A stretch of 64,000 bases of DNA from contig NZ_CP109596.1 of NCBI RefSeq assembly GCF_036327755.1, positions 1,922,001 through 1,986,000 on the forward strand, written 5' to 3'. This stretch comes from Nocardia sp. NBC_01503. GTDB lineage: Bacteria > Actinomycetota > Actinomycetes > Mycobacteriales > Mycobacteriaceae. The notes beneath the pieces are model-generated. The model was not told where the DNA came from, ran no database searches, and saw nothing but the letters and a program-made list of their open reading frames with translations. Shown piece after piece: positions 24,711 to 33,344 of the stretch. The translations under genes and the position numbers were made by a program. The first letter of the stretch is position 1; each line of letters opens with the position of its first letter.

Positions 24711-25979
24711 TCAGTGCGCGACCGGGCAACCGCCGCCCTTGGGCTTGTAGTCCACCTGGAATTCCTTGACGCCGTTCAGCCAACCCGAACGCAACCGCTT
24801 GGGATCGCCGAGCTTGGTGATATCCGGCATGAAGTCGGCGATGGCGTTGAAGATGATCTCGACCTCGAGCCGTGCCAGGTTCGCGCCGATGCAGTAGTGC
24901 GCACCGGTGCCGCCGAAGGACAAGTGCGGGTTCGGATCACGAAGGATGTTGAAGGTGTAGGGATCCTCGAACACCTCCTCGTCGAAGTTGGCGGAGCGGT
25001 AGGAGAGCACCACCCGCTGCCCCTTCTTGATCTGCACTCCGCTGACCTCGACATCCTCGAGCGCGGTGCGCTGGAAGCTGCTGACCGGGGTGGCCCAGCG
25101 GATGATCTCGTCCGCGGCGGTGCGGGGGCGCTGCGCCTTGAAAAGCTCCCACTGGTCGGGGTTTTCGAGGAAGGCGATCATGCCGTGCGTGGTGGCGTTG
25201 CGGGTGGTCTCGTTACCGGCCACGGCCAGCATCATGACGAAGAAGCCGAACTCCTCCGGCAGCAGCGCCTCGCCGTCCATATCGGCGTTGATGAGCTCGG
25301 TGACGATATCGTCGGCCGGGCAGGCCCGGCGAGCCTCCGCCATTTGGTACGAGTAGCCCAGGATCTCGGTGGAGGCGACCACCGGATCGGCATCACTGTC
25401 CGGATCGTCATAGCTGGTCATATCGTTGGACCACTTGAAAAGCTTCATGCGGTCTTCCTGCGGCACGCCGATCAATTCGGCGATCGCCTGCAGCGGCAGC
25501 TCAGCCGCGACCTGCTCGACGAAGTCACCGGTGCCGGACTCGACCGCGGCCTTCACGATGGCCTCGGCACGCGCGGTCAGCTCGGCGCGCAGGCCGTTGA
25601 TGACGCGCGGGGTGAAGCCCTTGGCGATGATCTTGCGAAGTTTGGTGTGCTCCGGGGCGTCCTTGTTCAGCAGCACGAAACGCTGCAGTTCGATCTGCTC
25701 GCGGGTGATGTCGTCCTGGAAGCGCGGGATCGCGGTGTTCTCGTAGGTGGAGAAGACGTCATCGCGGCGCGAGACGGTCTTGACGTCGGCATGCTTGTTG
25801 ATGACCCAGAAGCCGTCGTCCGCGAAGCCGCCCTTCTCGGGAGACTTGGGATTCCACCAGATCGGTGCCACCGCACGGAGTTCGGCGAGTTCTTCGACCG
25901 GCACGCGCTGATGCCACATGTCGGGGTCGGTGACGTCGAATCCTTCCGGCACGTTCGGGCGGGATTGGGTGTCGACCAC
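24711..25979 (-). CDS. cyp125: Cytochrome P450 CYP125, steroid C26-monooxygenase
   Basis: 422 residues from a GTG at 25979 with AAAGGAG eight bases upstream. P450 landmarks: I-helix AGNETTR at 254-260, EIIR (ExxR) at 291-294, and heme loop FGGTGAHYCIGANLAR with Cys363. The N-terminal VPEGFDVTDPDMW and overall length match CYP125A1. It hydroxylates cholesterol or cholestenone at C26/C27 and on to the acid, starting side-chain loss. Divergent from fadA5 with two KstR boxes between. The C-terminus ends GGGCPVAH. The usual downstream neighbours fadE28-fadE29-chsH2-chsH1-ltp2 are not here. Confidence 0.92.
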   Translation of the reverse strand: MVDTQSRPNVPEGFDVTDPDMWHQRVPVEELAELRAVAPIWWNPKSPEKGGFADDGFWVINKHADVKTVSRRDDVFSTYENTAIPRFQDDITREQIELQRFVLLNKDAPEHTKLRKIIAKGFTPRVINGLRAELTARAEAIVKAAVESGTGDFVEQVAAELPLQAIAELIGVPQEDRMKLFKWSNDMTSYDDPDSDADPVVASTEILGYSYQMAEARRACPADDIVTELINADMDGEALLPEEFGFFVMMLAVAGNETTRNATTHGMIAFLENPDQWELFKAQRPRTAADEIIRWATPVSSFQRTALEDVEVSGVQIKKGQRVVLSYRSANFDEEVFEDPYTFNILRDPNPHLSFGGTGAHYCIGANLARLEVEIIFNAIADFMPDITKLGDPKRLRSGWLNGVKEFQVDYKPKGGGCPVAH

Positions 25980-26000
25980 CAGCTGTCTCCTTTGACTAAC

Positions 26001-26014
26001 TGAAACACGTTCTA
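26001..26014. promoter_or_regulatory. KstR operator, cyp125
   Basis: TGAAACACGTTCTA, 22 bases upstream of the cyp125 start; one half-site is degenerate. Confidence 0.75.
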
Positions 26015-26077
26015 CCGTTATTCAAGCACAGGCGGTAAGACTAGGGAAGGAACCAAAAAAGACTTACATTACCTGTA

Positions 26078-26091
26078 GAGAACTTGTTCCA
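26078..26091. promoter_or_regulatory. KstR operator, fadA5
   Basis: GAGAACTTGTTCCA, 25 bases upstream of the fadA5 GTG. With the cyp125 box it makes a two-operator divergent promoter region. Confidence 0.8.
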
Positions 26092-26098
26092 GTTCTGA

Positions 26099-27283
<1,185 letters not shown>

Positions 27284-27644
27284 GCCAGATCAATCAAATT
27301 CGGCCGAGGTTGAACGTTCATCCCACTTGTCGTGAAACGTGGCGTACGCCACACAAACTCGGGTACAGACAAGAAGATGAGACGTCAGCTATCTTAAGGT
27401 TACCGACGGCCCGTCGTGGAAGACCTTCGCGACGGGCCAGAACCGGGACTCTTAAGCCCTCCGCAAGAACGGTGGCGCTGGCCCGCAAACACCCAAGCCA
27501 CGGCAGCTTCACCGGATCACCGCCTAGAAGCTTCAAGGAAATCGCGGATCAGGCGTAGGTTTTCAGTTACTGAGCCGCTAATATCAATGATACGTATCCG
27601 AGATAACGACTGTTAGTACAGCGAAGGGAATTGGGCGGCTCACA
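27284..27644. other. Gap between fadA5 and the EspR-like gene (361 bases)
   Basis: No gene is convincing. It holds two perfect palindromes, TGAACGTTCA (27311-27320) and GTGGCGTACGCCAC (27339-27352), a hairpin at 27408-27438 that may end the fadA5 transcript, and an AT-richer stretch from about 27560 with ATATCAATGATACGTATC, a likely promoter of the EspR-like gene. Base composition falls compared with the steroid genes on the left. Confidence 0.6.
27408..27438 (+). terminator. Possible fadA5 terminator hairpin
   Basis: GGCCCGTCG and CGACGGGCC form a 9-base-pair stem with a 13-base loop, 125 bases downstream of fadA5. No T-tract. Confidence 0.45.
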
Positions 27645-28061
27645 ATGGCTGATTTCGCGGCGCGGCTGAACAAGCTGTTCGAAACCGTGCATCCCCCGGG
27701 GCGTAAGCCGCACACCAACGCAGAGGTGGCGGCGGCGCTCACGGCCTCCGGCCATCCGATCTCGAAACCGTATCTCTCGCAGTTGCGGTCGGGACAGCGG
27801 ACCAACCCCTCTGACGAGACGGTGGCCGCGCTGGCGAAGTTCTTCAAGGTGAAACCGGACTACTTCTTCAACGACATCTACGCGGCCAAGATCGATCACG
27901 ATCTCGAACTGCTGTCCCAGCTGCAGGGCTATGGACTTCGTCGTCTGTCGAGTAGGGCGTTCGACCTCTCCGAAGAATCACAGAACCTCCTCACCTCTAT
28001 GGCGGAGAAGTTGCGGGCCAGCGAAGGGCTGCCCGAAATTCCTCCGGACGGCACGGAATAG
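27645..28061 (+). CDS. EspR-like XRE/HTH DNA-binding protein
   Basis: 138 residues from the ATG at 27645. N-terminal FAARLNKLFETVHPPGRKPH, then an HTH with ISKPYLSQLRSGQRTNPS (about 45-62) and LAKFFKVKPDYFF; this is strikingly like mycobacterial EspR (Rv3849), a nucleoid-associated regulator of the ESX-1 accessory genes. The C-terminal helices (about 85-130) match the EspR dimerisation region in place. A short tail PEIPPDGTE follows. It faces a 7-helix membrane protein and an ImmA-type peptidase across a 635-base gap, a combination discussed as a finding. Confidence 0.82.
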   Translation: MADFAARLNKLFETVHPPGRKPHTNAEVAAALTASGHPISKPYLSQLRSGQRTNPSDETVAALAKFFKVKPDYFFNDIYAAKIDHDLELLSQLQGYGLRRLSSRAFDLSEESQNLLTSMAEKLRASEGLPEIPPDGTE

Positions 28062-28076
28062 GCCCCGTACCGGGGC
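28062..28076 (+). terminator. Short GC hairpin at the EspR-like stop codon
   Basis: GCCCCG-TAC-CGGGGC begins one base after the TAG. Six base pairs only; weak on its own. Confidence 0.4.
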
Positions 28077-28135
28077 ATCTCGGCGCGGCCGTCTCGGAGG
28101 TCGCACCGGGCCTATCCGGTACATGGGCTGCTCCA

Positions 28136-28170
28136 TGCCCGATCAGGTACTGCAGGGTGCCCGATCAGGT
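28136..28170. repeat. 13-base direct repeat
   Basis: TGCCCGATCAGGT occurs twice with a period of 22 bases, 75 bases after the EspR-like gene. Possibly a binding site pair; function unknown. Confidence 0.55.
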
Positions 28171-28287
28171 TTAGATGACGGCGCTGCTTGCAGGGCAGCG
28201 CCTCTCATCGTGGAGCCATTCGGCCGACTGAAGAGTGTTGCACCGGCCTCAGCGTGCTGAGGTCATGTGGCGTAGATCGCCGCGCCG

Positions 28288-28473
28288 GTGCATTATGCAC
28301 ATTCCTGGCATTTCCCTGCCCACATCACGGGGGCCGAGATAGAGCCGAAGAACTGTGCACTATGTCGTTTTGTGTGATGTGAGCGTTTCGCCCCCAATGC
28401 ACTATCTGCGACAAGTGCACCATTGTGCTGTGTGCACAAACTTATATGTGCTGTTGCACAAACCCTTTGTGCT
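28288..28473. promoter_or_regulatory. Cluster of GTGCAC-type sites
   Basis: GTGCATTATGCAC (28288-28300), GTGCAC (28355-28360), TGCAC (28398-28402), GTGCAC (28415-28420), GTGCAC (28432-28437), TGCAC (28455-28459) and GTGCT (28469-28473). Neighbouring centres are 17, 17, about 22 and about 13 bases apart in the second half. The array looks like a multimeric protein-binding region; the EspR-like protein next door, which belongs to a family that binds cooperatively, is the obvious candidate, by inference only. Confidence 0.5.
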
Positions 28474-28696
28474 TTCTGCCAAGGAACGCGACAATTCGGT
28501 CGCATCAAAAGTAAGCCGCCGACTCGAATAAGACGTTGGCGCAACTAAGACAGAACCTGCGACAGATGGCCCTCGCCTAAGGCTGGAGCCCTTTTATTCG
28601 GAGCAGAATGTTCCTCTTAGGGAAGCCTCGACTAACGCGGGATGAACATCGGTTGTCCCACAGCGGCCCGGCTGTGGCCGTTCAGCGCTTACCCGT

Positions 28697-29719
28697 TCAG
28701 CGCTCGGCAGCGGTGCGACTGGGCGCCTCGGCACCGGCATCGTAGGCGCGGGCTATGGCCTGCACCCAGCCGCGCGGGCCCACACCCTCCGGCGGCGCGA
28801 TCCAGCGACCGTCGATCAGCACATCGCCGAAGGGATTTCGCGCCCACTCCGCCACCCGCGCCGCGCGTTCGGCGACGGCCTCGGGCGGGGTGCCCGCCGC
28901 GGCCAGCTCCAAACCGCCACCGGATTGCAGGTACAGGGCGTCCATGACCTGTGCCACCTGGTCCGATGCCTTCAACTGGGTGGCCGAACCGGTCTGATCC
29001 TTCGCGACCACCTCGGGGAAGCGCGCGATCAGTACCCGGTGCAGGGTGCGAATCTGCTTCAGCAGCAGGCGCGCTCGCGCCCAGAGCTCGATCACGATCC
29101 ACACCGCGCCCACCGCGATGAGCAGGCTGGCGAGCTGCCACACCGGCCAGAACCAGTCTCCCGCCTCGGGTTTCGCCATCGGCTCGTGCATGAGTTCGCG
29201 GCGGACCGAGAGTGCGGCCAGCACGCCGACCACCAGGGTGCCGACGCAGTAGAGCGCGATACCGCGGCCCAGTGCGGTCCAATCCAGGTTGCGCACACCG
29301 GTGATCACGATGAACAGGCATTCCAGGGCCACGATCACCCAGCCGAAGGTGATGGACCACAGCAGGGTGAGTGCCATGGCCACCGCGCCGCCCGCGTAGA
29401 TGACCCAGGCGATCTGACGCAGATTCCGACGCGACACCACCGGCCATGCGGCGGCCGCCACCACCGAGGTCGCGGTGCCGAACAGAATCCAGGACGAGGT
29501 GGTGAGCCGATCGGAGAACCAGCTGCCGTGCACGCCATTGGGCAGCAGATGATCAACCGCCACACCGATTTCCGGGATACAGACGGTCGCGGCGAGCGCG
29601 ACCGACGCCACCGCGACCACGATCGCCACTCGAGCGGTGGTCGCGGGCTTCACCAGCACCCGCCCCACGCGAGCACCAGCGGCCATCCAGACGAGCAAAG
29701 CCGTCAACCAGAAGGTCAT
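28697..29719 (-). CDS. Seven-helix membrane protein with cytoplasmic C-domain (MAB_1171c-like)
   Basis: 340 residues. Hydrophobic segments at about 3-18, 28-48, 73-93, 103-120, 123-142, 152-172 and 190-213 give seven helices, followed by a ~125-residue soluble C-terminal domain containing RTLHRVLIARFPEVVA and a Trp-rich end (GRWIAPPEGVGPRGW). No transporter or enzyme motif is seen. The layout resembles actinobacterial MAB_1171c-family proteins, which are found beside XRE and ImmA/IrrE genes, as here. A 223-base gap filled with repeats separates it from the ImmA-like gene upstream. Role unknown; sensing or transport is possible. Confidence 0.65.
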   Translation of the reverse strand: MTFWLTALLVWMAAGARVGRVLVKPATTARVAIVVAVASVALAATVCIPEIGVAVDHLLPNGVHGSWFSDRLTTSSWILFGTATSVVAAAAWPVVSRRNLRQIAWVIYAGGAVAMALTLLWSITFGWVIVALECLFIVITGVRNLDWTALGRGIALYCVGTLVVGVLAALSVRRELMHEPMAKPEAGDWFWPVWQLASLLIAVGAVWIVIELWARARLLLKQIRTLHRVLIARFPEVVAKDQTGSATQLKASDQVAQVMDALYLQSGGGLELAAAGTPPEAVAERAARVAEWARNPFGDVLIDGRWIAPPEGVGPRGWVQAIARAYDAGAEAPSRTAAER

Positions 29720-29745
29720 GCTGCGCCCTTTCGCGAATGTCCGAG

Positions 29746-29788
29746 GGGCCCTACGTGGTTACGCAGGCCGCCTCCTCCGTGCCCTGAC
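29746..29788 (+). repeat. REP-like intergenic element, copy B (diverged)
   Basis: GGCCCTACGTGGTTACGCAG followed by GCCGCCTCCTCCGTGCCCTGAC. It is the degenerate first member of the repeat block that ends in the 75-base tandem. Confidence 0.65.
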
Positions 29789-29935
29789 TCGGTCGAGCTG
29801 CGCCCGACATCGGATGACCGAGAGCCCTCCGTGGTTACACAAGCTGCCGCCTGCGGGCCTGACTCGGTCGAGCTGCGCCCGACATCGGATGACCGAGAGC
29901 CCTCCGTGGTTACACAAGCTGCCGCCTGCGGGCCT
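29786..29935 (+). repeat. Perfect 75-base tandem repeat (two units)
   Basis: Units 29786-29860 and 29861-29935 are identical. Each begins GACTCGGTCGAGCTGCGCCC, contains GGATGACCGAG (pairing with CTCGGTC) and ends with a REP-like element (copies C at 29822-29863 and D at 29897-29938). A third unit is truncated at 29936 (GACTCGGTCATCC), where the ImmA-like coding region ends. Identity of the two units implies recent duplication. Confidence 0.92.
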
Positions 29936-29942
29936 GACTCGG

Positions 29943-30455
29943 TCATCCGAGTGCCTCATCGAATCGAAGGACCGAGACGCCTGCGCCTCGGCTGTTGAAT
30001 ACGCGCAGGCGGGTCATGAGCATGCTGGCGAAGGTCTCGGCCTCCCATTCGCACTGCTCGTCCTCGCCGAGCTCCACGATCTTCTGATGGGAGCGCTGAC
30101 TGAGCATGTAGGCGATGAGATCGTCACTGGCCTCCAGCACCACCTCGGTCGCCGCCTCACCCGGATGGTCGAAGACGATATGCCCCAACTCATGTGCCAG
30201 GGTGTGTTCGCGGCTGGGCAGTGCCTCGGCCAGCACGATCACATCCTTGTCCGGATAACTGCGGCGCTGACCGCAGACCCCGGGACCCAGTTGGGCACTG
30301 GCGATCTCGATCATCCGGCGGCGCTCGGCGGAGATGGCGAGCACCACCTCGTCGAGATTGGTGGCGTCGAAATCGGCGGCCACCGCGCACACCGCGTCCA
30401 CCGCCGCCGCCACCCGGCGGTAGGACCCGATGCTATGCGCCCGGCTCTCGGTCAT
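29943..30455 (-). CDS. ImmA/IrrE-type zinc metallopeptidase
   Basis: 170 residues from the ATG at 30455, four bases after the stop of the GSA-repeat gene, so probably cotranscribed with it. Zinc motif HELGH at residues 88-92 in REHTLAHELGHIVFDHPGE and the third-ligand region CEWEAETFASML at about 135-146. ImmA/IrrE peptidases cleave XRE-type repressors in mobile elements and stress responses. An XRE protein (EspR-like) lies 1.9 kb away, convergent. The gene ends at the edge of the tandem-repeat block. Substrate unknown. Confidence 0.85.
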   Translation of the reverse strand: MTESRAHSIGSYRRVAAAVDAVCAVAADFDATNLDEVVLAISAERRRMIEIASAQLGPGVCGQRRSYPDKDVIVLAEALPSREHTLAHELGHIVFDHPGEAATEVVLEASDDLIAYMLSQRSHQKIVELGEDEQCEWEAETFASMLMTRLRVFNSRGAGVSVLRFDEALG

Positions 30456-30459
30456 GCCC

Positions 30460-31731
30460 TCACACCCTCGGTCCGAAGAACGCGGCCCGCGCGGCGTCGA
30501 CCCGCGCCTGTGCCGCCGAAGCGCTTTGGAAACTCACCGCACCCGAACCGGTGCCCACCAGGGCGAGCGCGATCAAGCCGCCGATCACCGACAGCAGCTT
30601 CACCGGCGGCAATGGCGCGTTCGCCGAGGTCGGCTTCACATCCGGATTCGGTTGCGCCAGTACGGGTGCCGGAGCCGGTGGAGGTGGTGGTACAGGTGCG
30701 GGCGCGGCCGCCGGGGCGGGGGGCGCGGGCAGGACCACCGCCGGGATCGCGGGAATCGCGGGGACCGCCGGATTCGGCGGAGACGGAATCTCCAGTGGCA
30801 CCGGCGGAGTCGCCGGGGCGGGCGGACTCGGCGGCGGAATCAACAGCAGCAGCAGAGGTGAGGCGCAGATGCCGGCGGAGCCGACCGCCGCCGAGCCCAA
30901 GGCCGCGGAACCCACTGCGGCAGAACCGACATCGGTCGAACCCGTCGCGGCGGAGCCGACACCACCCGAACCGATCGCGGCCGAACCCACCGCCGCGGAG
31001 CCGACACCCGAACCACCGCCGAGTGCGGAACCCACTGCCGCGGAGCCGATTCCGGCGGAACCGACAGCCGCGGAACCGGTGCAGAGCGCACCGAGACCGG
31101 CGGAGCCGACGGCCGCGGAGCCCACCGCCGCCGAACCGACCGCGGCCGAACCGGTGCCGAGCAGGGTGGCCAGCAGACCCGCACCGGCGCCCACACCCGC
31201 GGAGCCCACCGCGGCGGAGCCGAGACCGAGTGCCGAGCCGGTACCCGCACCGGCGGAACCCACTGCGGCGGAACCTGTTCCGAGCGCGGCCGAACCTGTC
31301 GCGCCGAGGCCGAGGGCCGCTGAACCGGTACCCGCGCCCGCGGAGCCGACCGCGGCGGAGCCCGTCGCGCCCAGTCCCAGCAGTGCTGAACCGGTACCCG
31401 CGCCCGCGGAGCCGACGGCAGCCGAACCGGTGCCACCCACCGCGGAGCCGGTGCCCGCTCCGGCGGAGCCGACCGCCGCGGAGCCCACCGCGGCGGATCC
31501 GGTGCCGAGTCCGAGAATCATGGCGAGCAGATCCTGTGGTCCGGCAACGGGATTCACCGGTACGGCCACGGACTGGGGATTGGGGACACCGACGGTGGGG
31601 TTCGCACCCGCACCCGGTGCGGGATCCAGGTCGATTCCCGGTTGCGCTCCTGCGGGCACCGGCCCGAGCAGCGCTGACCCGGCGACAGCTGCGAGAACTG
31701 CCACCGAGCGCAATGCACGACCAATGATCAT
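30460..31731 (-). CDS. Secreted GSA-repeat protein with Pro-rich region and C-terminal membrane helix
   Basis: 423 residues from the ATG at 31731. Signal peptide ends near residue 29 (GPVPAGA-QPG). Residues about 72-315 are nearly all Gly, Ser, Ala, Val and Leu in a GSAAVGSA-type repeat; the string AAVGSA occurs about fourteen times. Two Cys flank the end (GALCTG, GICASP). A Pro-rich stretch (about 322-385) leads to a hydrophobic helix (LLSVIGGLIALALVG) near 395 and a short tail. No family is recognised. It resembles silk- or elastin-like cell-surface proteins in composition only. The DNA is correspondingly repetitive (GGAGCCGACCGC units). Cotranscription with the ImmA-like peptidase is likely. 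Confidence 0.75.
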   Translation of the reverse strand: MIIGRALRSVAVLAAVAGSALLGPVPAGAQPGIDLDPAPGAGANPTVGVPNPQSVAVPVNPVAGPQDLLAMILGLGTGSAAVGSAAVGSAGAGTGSAVGGTGSAAVGSAGAGTGSALLGLGATGSAAVGSAGAGTGSAALGLGATGSAALGTGSAAVGSAGAGTGSALGLGSAAVGSAGVGAGAGLLATLLGTGSAAVGSAAVGSAAVGSAGLGALCTGSAAVGSAGIGSAAVGSALGGGSGVGSAAVGSAAIGSGGVGSAATGSTDVGSAAVGSAALGSAAVGSAGICASPLLLLLIPPPSPPAPATPPVPLEIPSPPNPAVPAIPAIPAVVLPAPPAPAAAPAPVPPPPPAPAPVLAQPNPDVKPTSANAPLPPVKLLSVIGGLIALALVGTGSGAVSFQSASAAQARVDAARAAFFGPRV

Positions 31732-32309
31732 GCGAGAGCCATCCCCTCATCAATACTGCGCAGTCGGCTTGCTCCAGTACTGCGGAGCGGTACACGTACG
31801 CCCGGCCGCCCCGATTGCCGGACCTTTGCGGAACGCGGTCATCGTAACGGCCACCACCTCACCCCGCACAACTCCCGAGCCCGTTAGGGGGCCTTCCAAA
31901 CCGTACGCCTGACTTCGCCCCGGCGTCCCGAATATCAACAAGCGCCCCAGCACAATTGGCCGATCAGAGGGTTACCGGCCCCCTGGGCCGACCCTGCCTG
32001 CACCCACCGGACCCCTACTTCCCCATGGCAGACAAGGACATTCCAGACCAACCAGACAGCTACCCCTCCGATACCTCCGACCAGCCATAACATCACCGAC
32101 GCTCAATGTGTCCCAAAACACATAGACCGCCCCGGCAGGTGTGCCGGGGCGGTCTATGTGCGGTGCCTGTTCGTTTCAAAGGCGACAACTGATCTCGCGC
32201 CGCCAGGGGTAACTCATCGGGGACGGGCGAACTCGCCCGATGCCACACCGCCGGTGGCCAACGCGACCGGTGCCCCGCCTGAGCCGGGCTGAAAGTCGCG
32301 GGGAGGCGG
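31732..32309. other. Gap between the GSA-repeat gene and the SDR gene (578 bases)
   Basis: Holds the promoter and ribosome site (GAGGGGATGG) of the GSA-repeat gene on the right of its start, then about 300 bases with no supported gene, and a strong terminator at 32119-32160. The stretch 31960-32100 has a low density of coding signal in all frames. Confidence 0.6.
32119..32160. terminator. 19-base-pair terminator hairpin
   Basis: CACATAGACCGCCCCGGCA and its exact reverse complement with a GGTG loop. It should end the leftward ring C/D SDR transcript and insulates the accessory locus from it. Confidence 0.88.
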
Positions 32310-33221
32310 TCAGGCTCCGTAGACGGGCTCCGGCGTGGTGGCCTTCGACAGCAGTTCACGCACCGCGGGACCGAGCTCGACCGGCTCCCAACGGGCGCCG
32401 CGGTCGATGGAGACACCGTGCCGCCAGCCGTCGGCGACCGTCACCTTGCCGGCCTCGACCTCGAACATGCGACCGGTGACGCCGGCGGAATCGGTGCTGC
32501 CCAGCCAAACCACCAGCGGGGAAACGTTTTCCGGGGCCATGGCGTCGAAGCCGCCGTCCTCGGGGGCCGCCATGGTCTCGGCGAAGACGGTCTCGGTCAT
32601 ACGGGTGCGCGCGGCCGGGGCAATGGCGTTCACGGTGATGCCGTAGCGCGCGAACTCCGCGGCGGCGGTAATGGTCAGGCCCGCGATACCGGCCTTGGCG
32701 GCCGAGTAGTTGCCCTGACCGACCGAGCCGAGCAGACCCGCGCCGGAGCTGGTGTTGATCACGCGCGCCTCGGGCTGACGACCGGCCTTGGACTCATTGC
32801 GCCAGTACTCGGCCGCATGGCGCATCGGGGCGAAGTGACCCTTGAGGTGCACCTTGATGACCGCGTCCCATTCGTCCTCGCCGAGGTTGACCAGCATGCG
32901 GTCGCGGACGATACCGGCATTGTTGACCAGTACGTCGAGGCCGCCGAAGGTCTCGATGGCGGTGGCGACGAGGCGACGCGCACCCTCCCAGTCCGAGACG
33001 TCGTCGCCGTTCACGATGGCTTCGCCACCGGCGGCGCGGATCTCCTCGACCACCTTCGCGGCACCGGAGTCCGGCTTGGGGGTGCCGTCGAGCTCGGCGC
33101 CCAGGTCGTTCACCACGACCTTCGCTCCGGCGGCGGCGAACGCCAGCGCGTGCGCGCGGCCGATGCCCTGGCCCGCACCGGTCACGATGACCACGCGGCC
33201 GTCGCAGATTTTCTCGGTCAT
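32310..33221 (-). CDS. Short-chain dehydrogenase, Rv3548c-like
   Basis: 303 residues, ATG at 33221 after GAGGTAAT. SDR fold: TGAGQGIGRAHALAFAAAGA (about 15-34), NNAG near 99, NTSSGAGLLGSVGQGNYSAAKAG with the catalytic Ser, Tyr and Lys (about 155-177). The C-terminal GWRHGVSIDRGARWEPVEL extension matches the MFE-type hydroxyacyl-CoA dehydrogenases and Rv3548c in length. It is expected to act on a hydroxyacyl-CoA of ring C/D degradation; the exact substrate is unknown. Same strand as the next SDR gene, 123 bases downstream of it. Confidence 0.8.
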   Translation of the reverse strand: MTEKICDGRVVIVTGAGQGIGRAHALAFAAAGAKVVVNDLGAELDGTPKPDSGAAKVVEEIRAAGGEAIVNGDDVSDWEGARRLVATAIETFGGLDVLVNNAGIVRDRMLVNLGEDEWDAVIKVHLKGHFAPMRHAAEYWRNESKAGRQPEARVINTSSGAGLLGSVGQGNYSAAKAGIAGLTITAAAEFARYGITVNAIAPAARTRMTETVFAETMAAPEDGGFDAMAPENVSPLVVWLGSTDSAGVTGRMFEVEAGKVTVADGWRHGVSIDRGARWEPVELGPAVRELLSKATTPEPVYGA

Positions 33222-33256
33222 ATCGAATTACCTCGCTGATGAGTGGAAAGGATGTT

Positions 33257-33276
33257 GTTGGGGTTGCACCCCCAAC
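33257..33276. terminator. Hairpin between the two SDR genes
   Basis: GTTGGGG-TTGCAC-CCCCAAC, a 7-base-pair stem. Could be an attenuator or mRNA stabiliser between the genes; a true terminator is doubtful. Confidence 0.3.
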
Positions 33277-33344
33277 ACCCCCGGAGGGACGGGAGGGGCT
33301 GCCGCTGCGGTGGATCGGCGTGGTGCCACCCCGCAGCCAGCTCG

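Larger units (their letters stand above)
28062..28696. other. 635-base gap between convergent genes with repeated GTGCAC motifs
   Basis: No protein gene is supported on either strand. The left part has a 13-base direct repeat TGCCCGATCAGGT (28136-28148 and 28158-28170). The middle part (28288-28473) is a cluster of GTGCAC/TGCAC sites in AT-richer DNA. The right part (28570-28620) contains small GC stems followed by CTTTTATT, which could end a short untranslated RNA. The length and order are unusual for a space between two 3' ends. Confidence 0.6.

Noticed and set aside
28293..28544. Possible 83-residue protein on the minus strand within the GTGCAC region
   Set aside because: Composition (many Cys, His and Arg) is not protein-like, no ribosome site is seen, and it lies in the site cluster.
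30194..31912. Long open frame of 572 codons on the plus strand, opposite the GSA-repeat gene
   Set aside because: It translates as monotonous AEPTAAEP repeats, the expected mirror of GSA-repeat DNA with high GC; it has no signal peptide or ribosome site and overlaps the ImmA-like gene. The minus frame has a signal peptide and fits the operon.
32106..32160. Riboswitch or attenuator formed by alternative pairing (ATGTGT/ACACAT against the 19-base-pair stem)
   Set aside because: The region is downstream of the leftward SDR gene and upstream of no gene in the needed direction; a terminator explains it.
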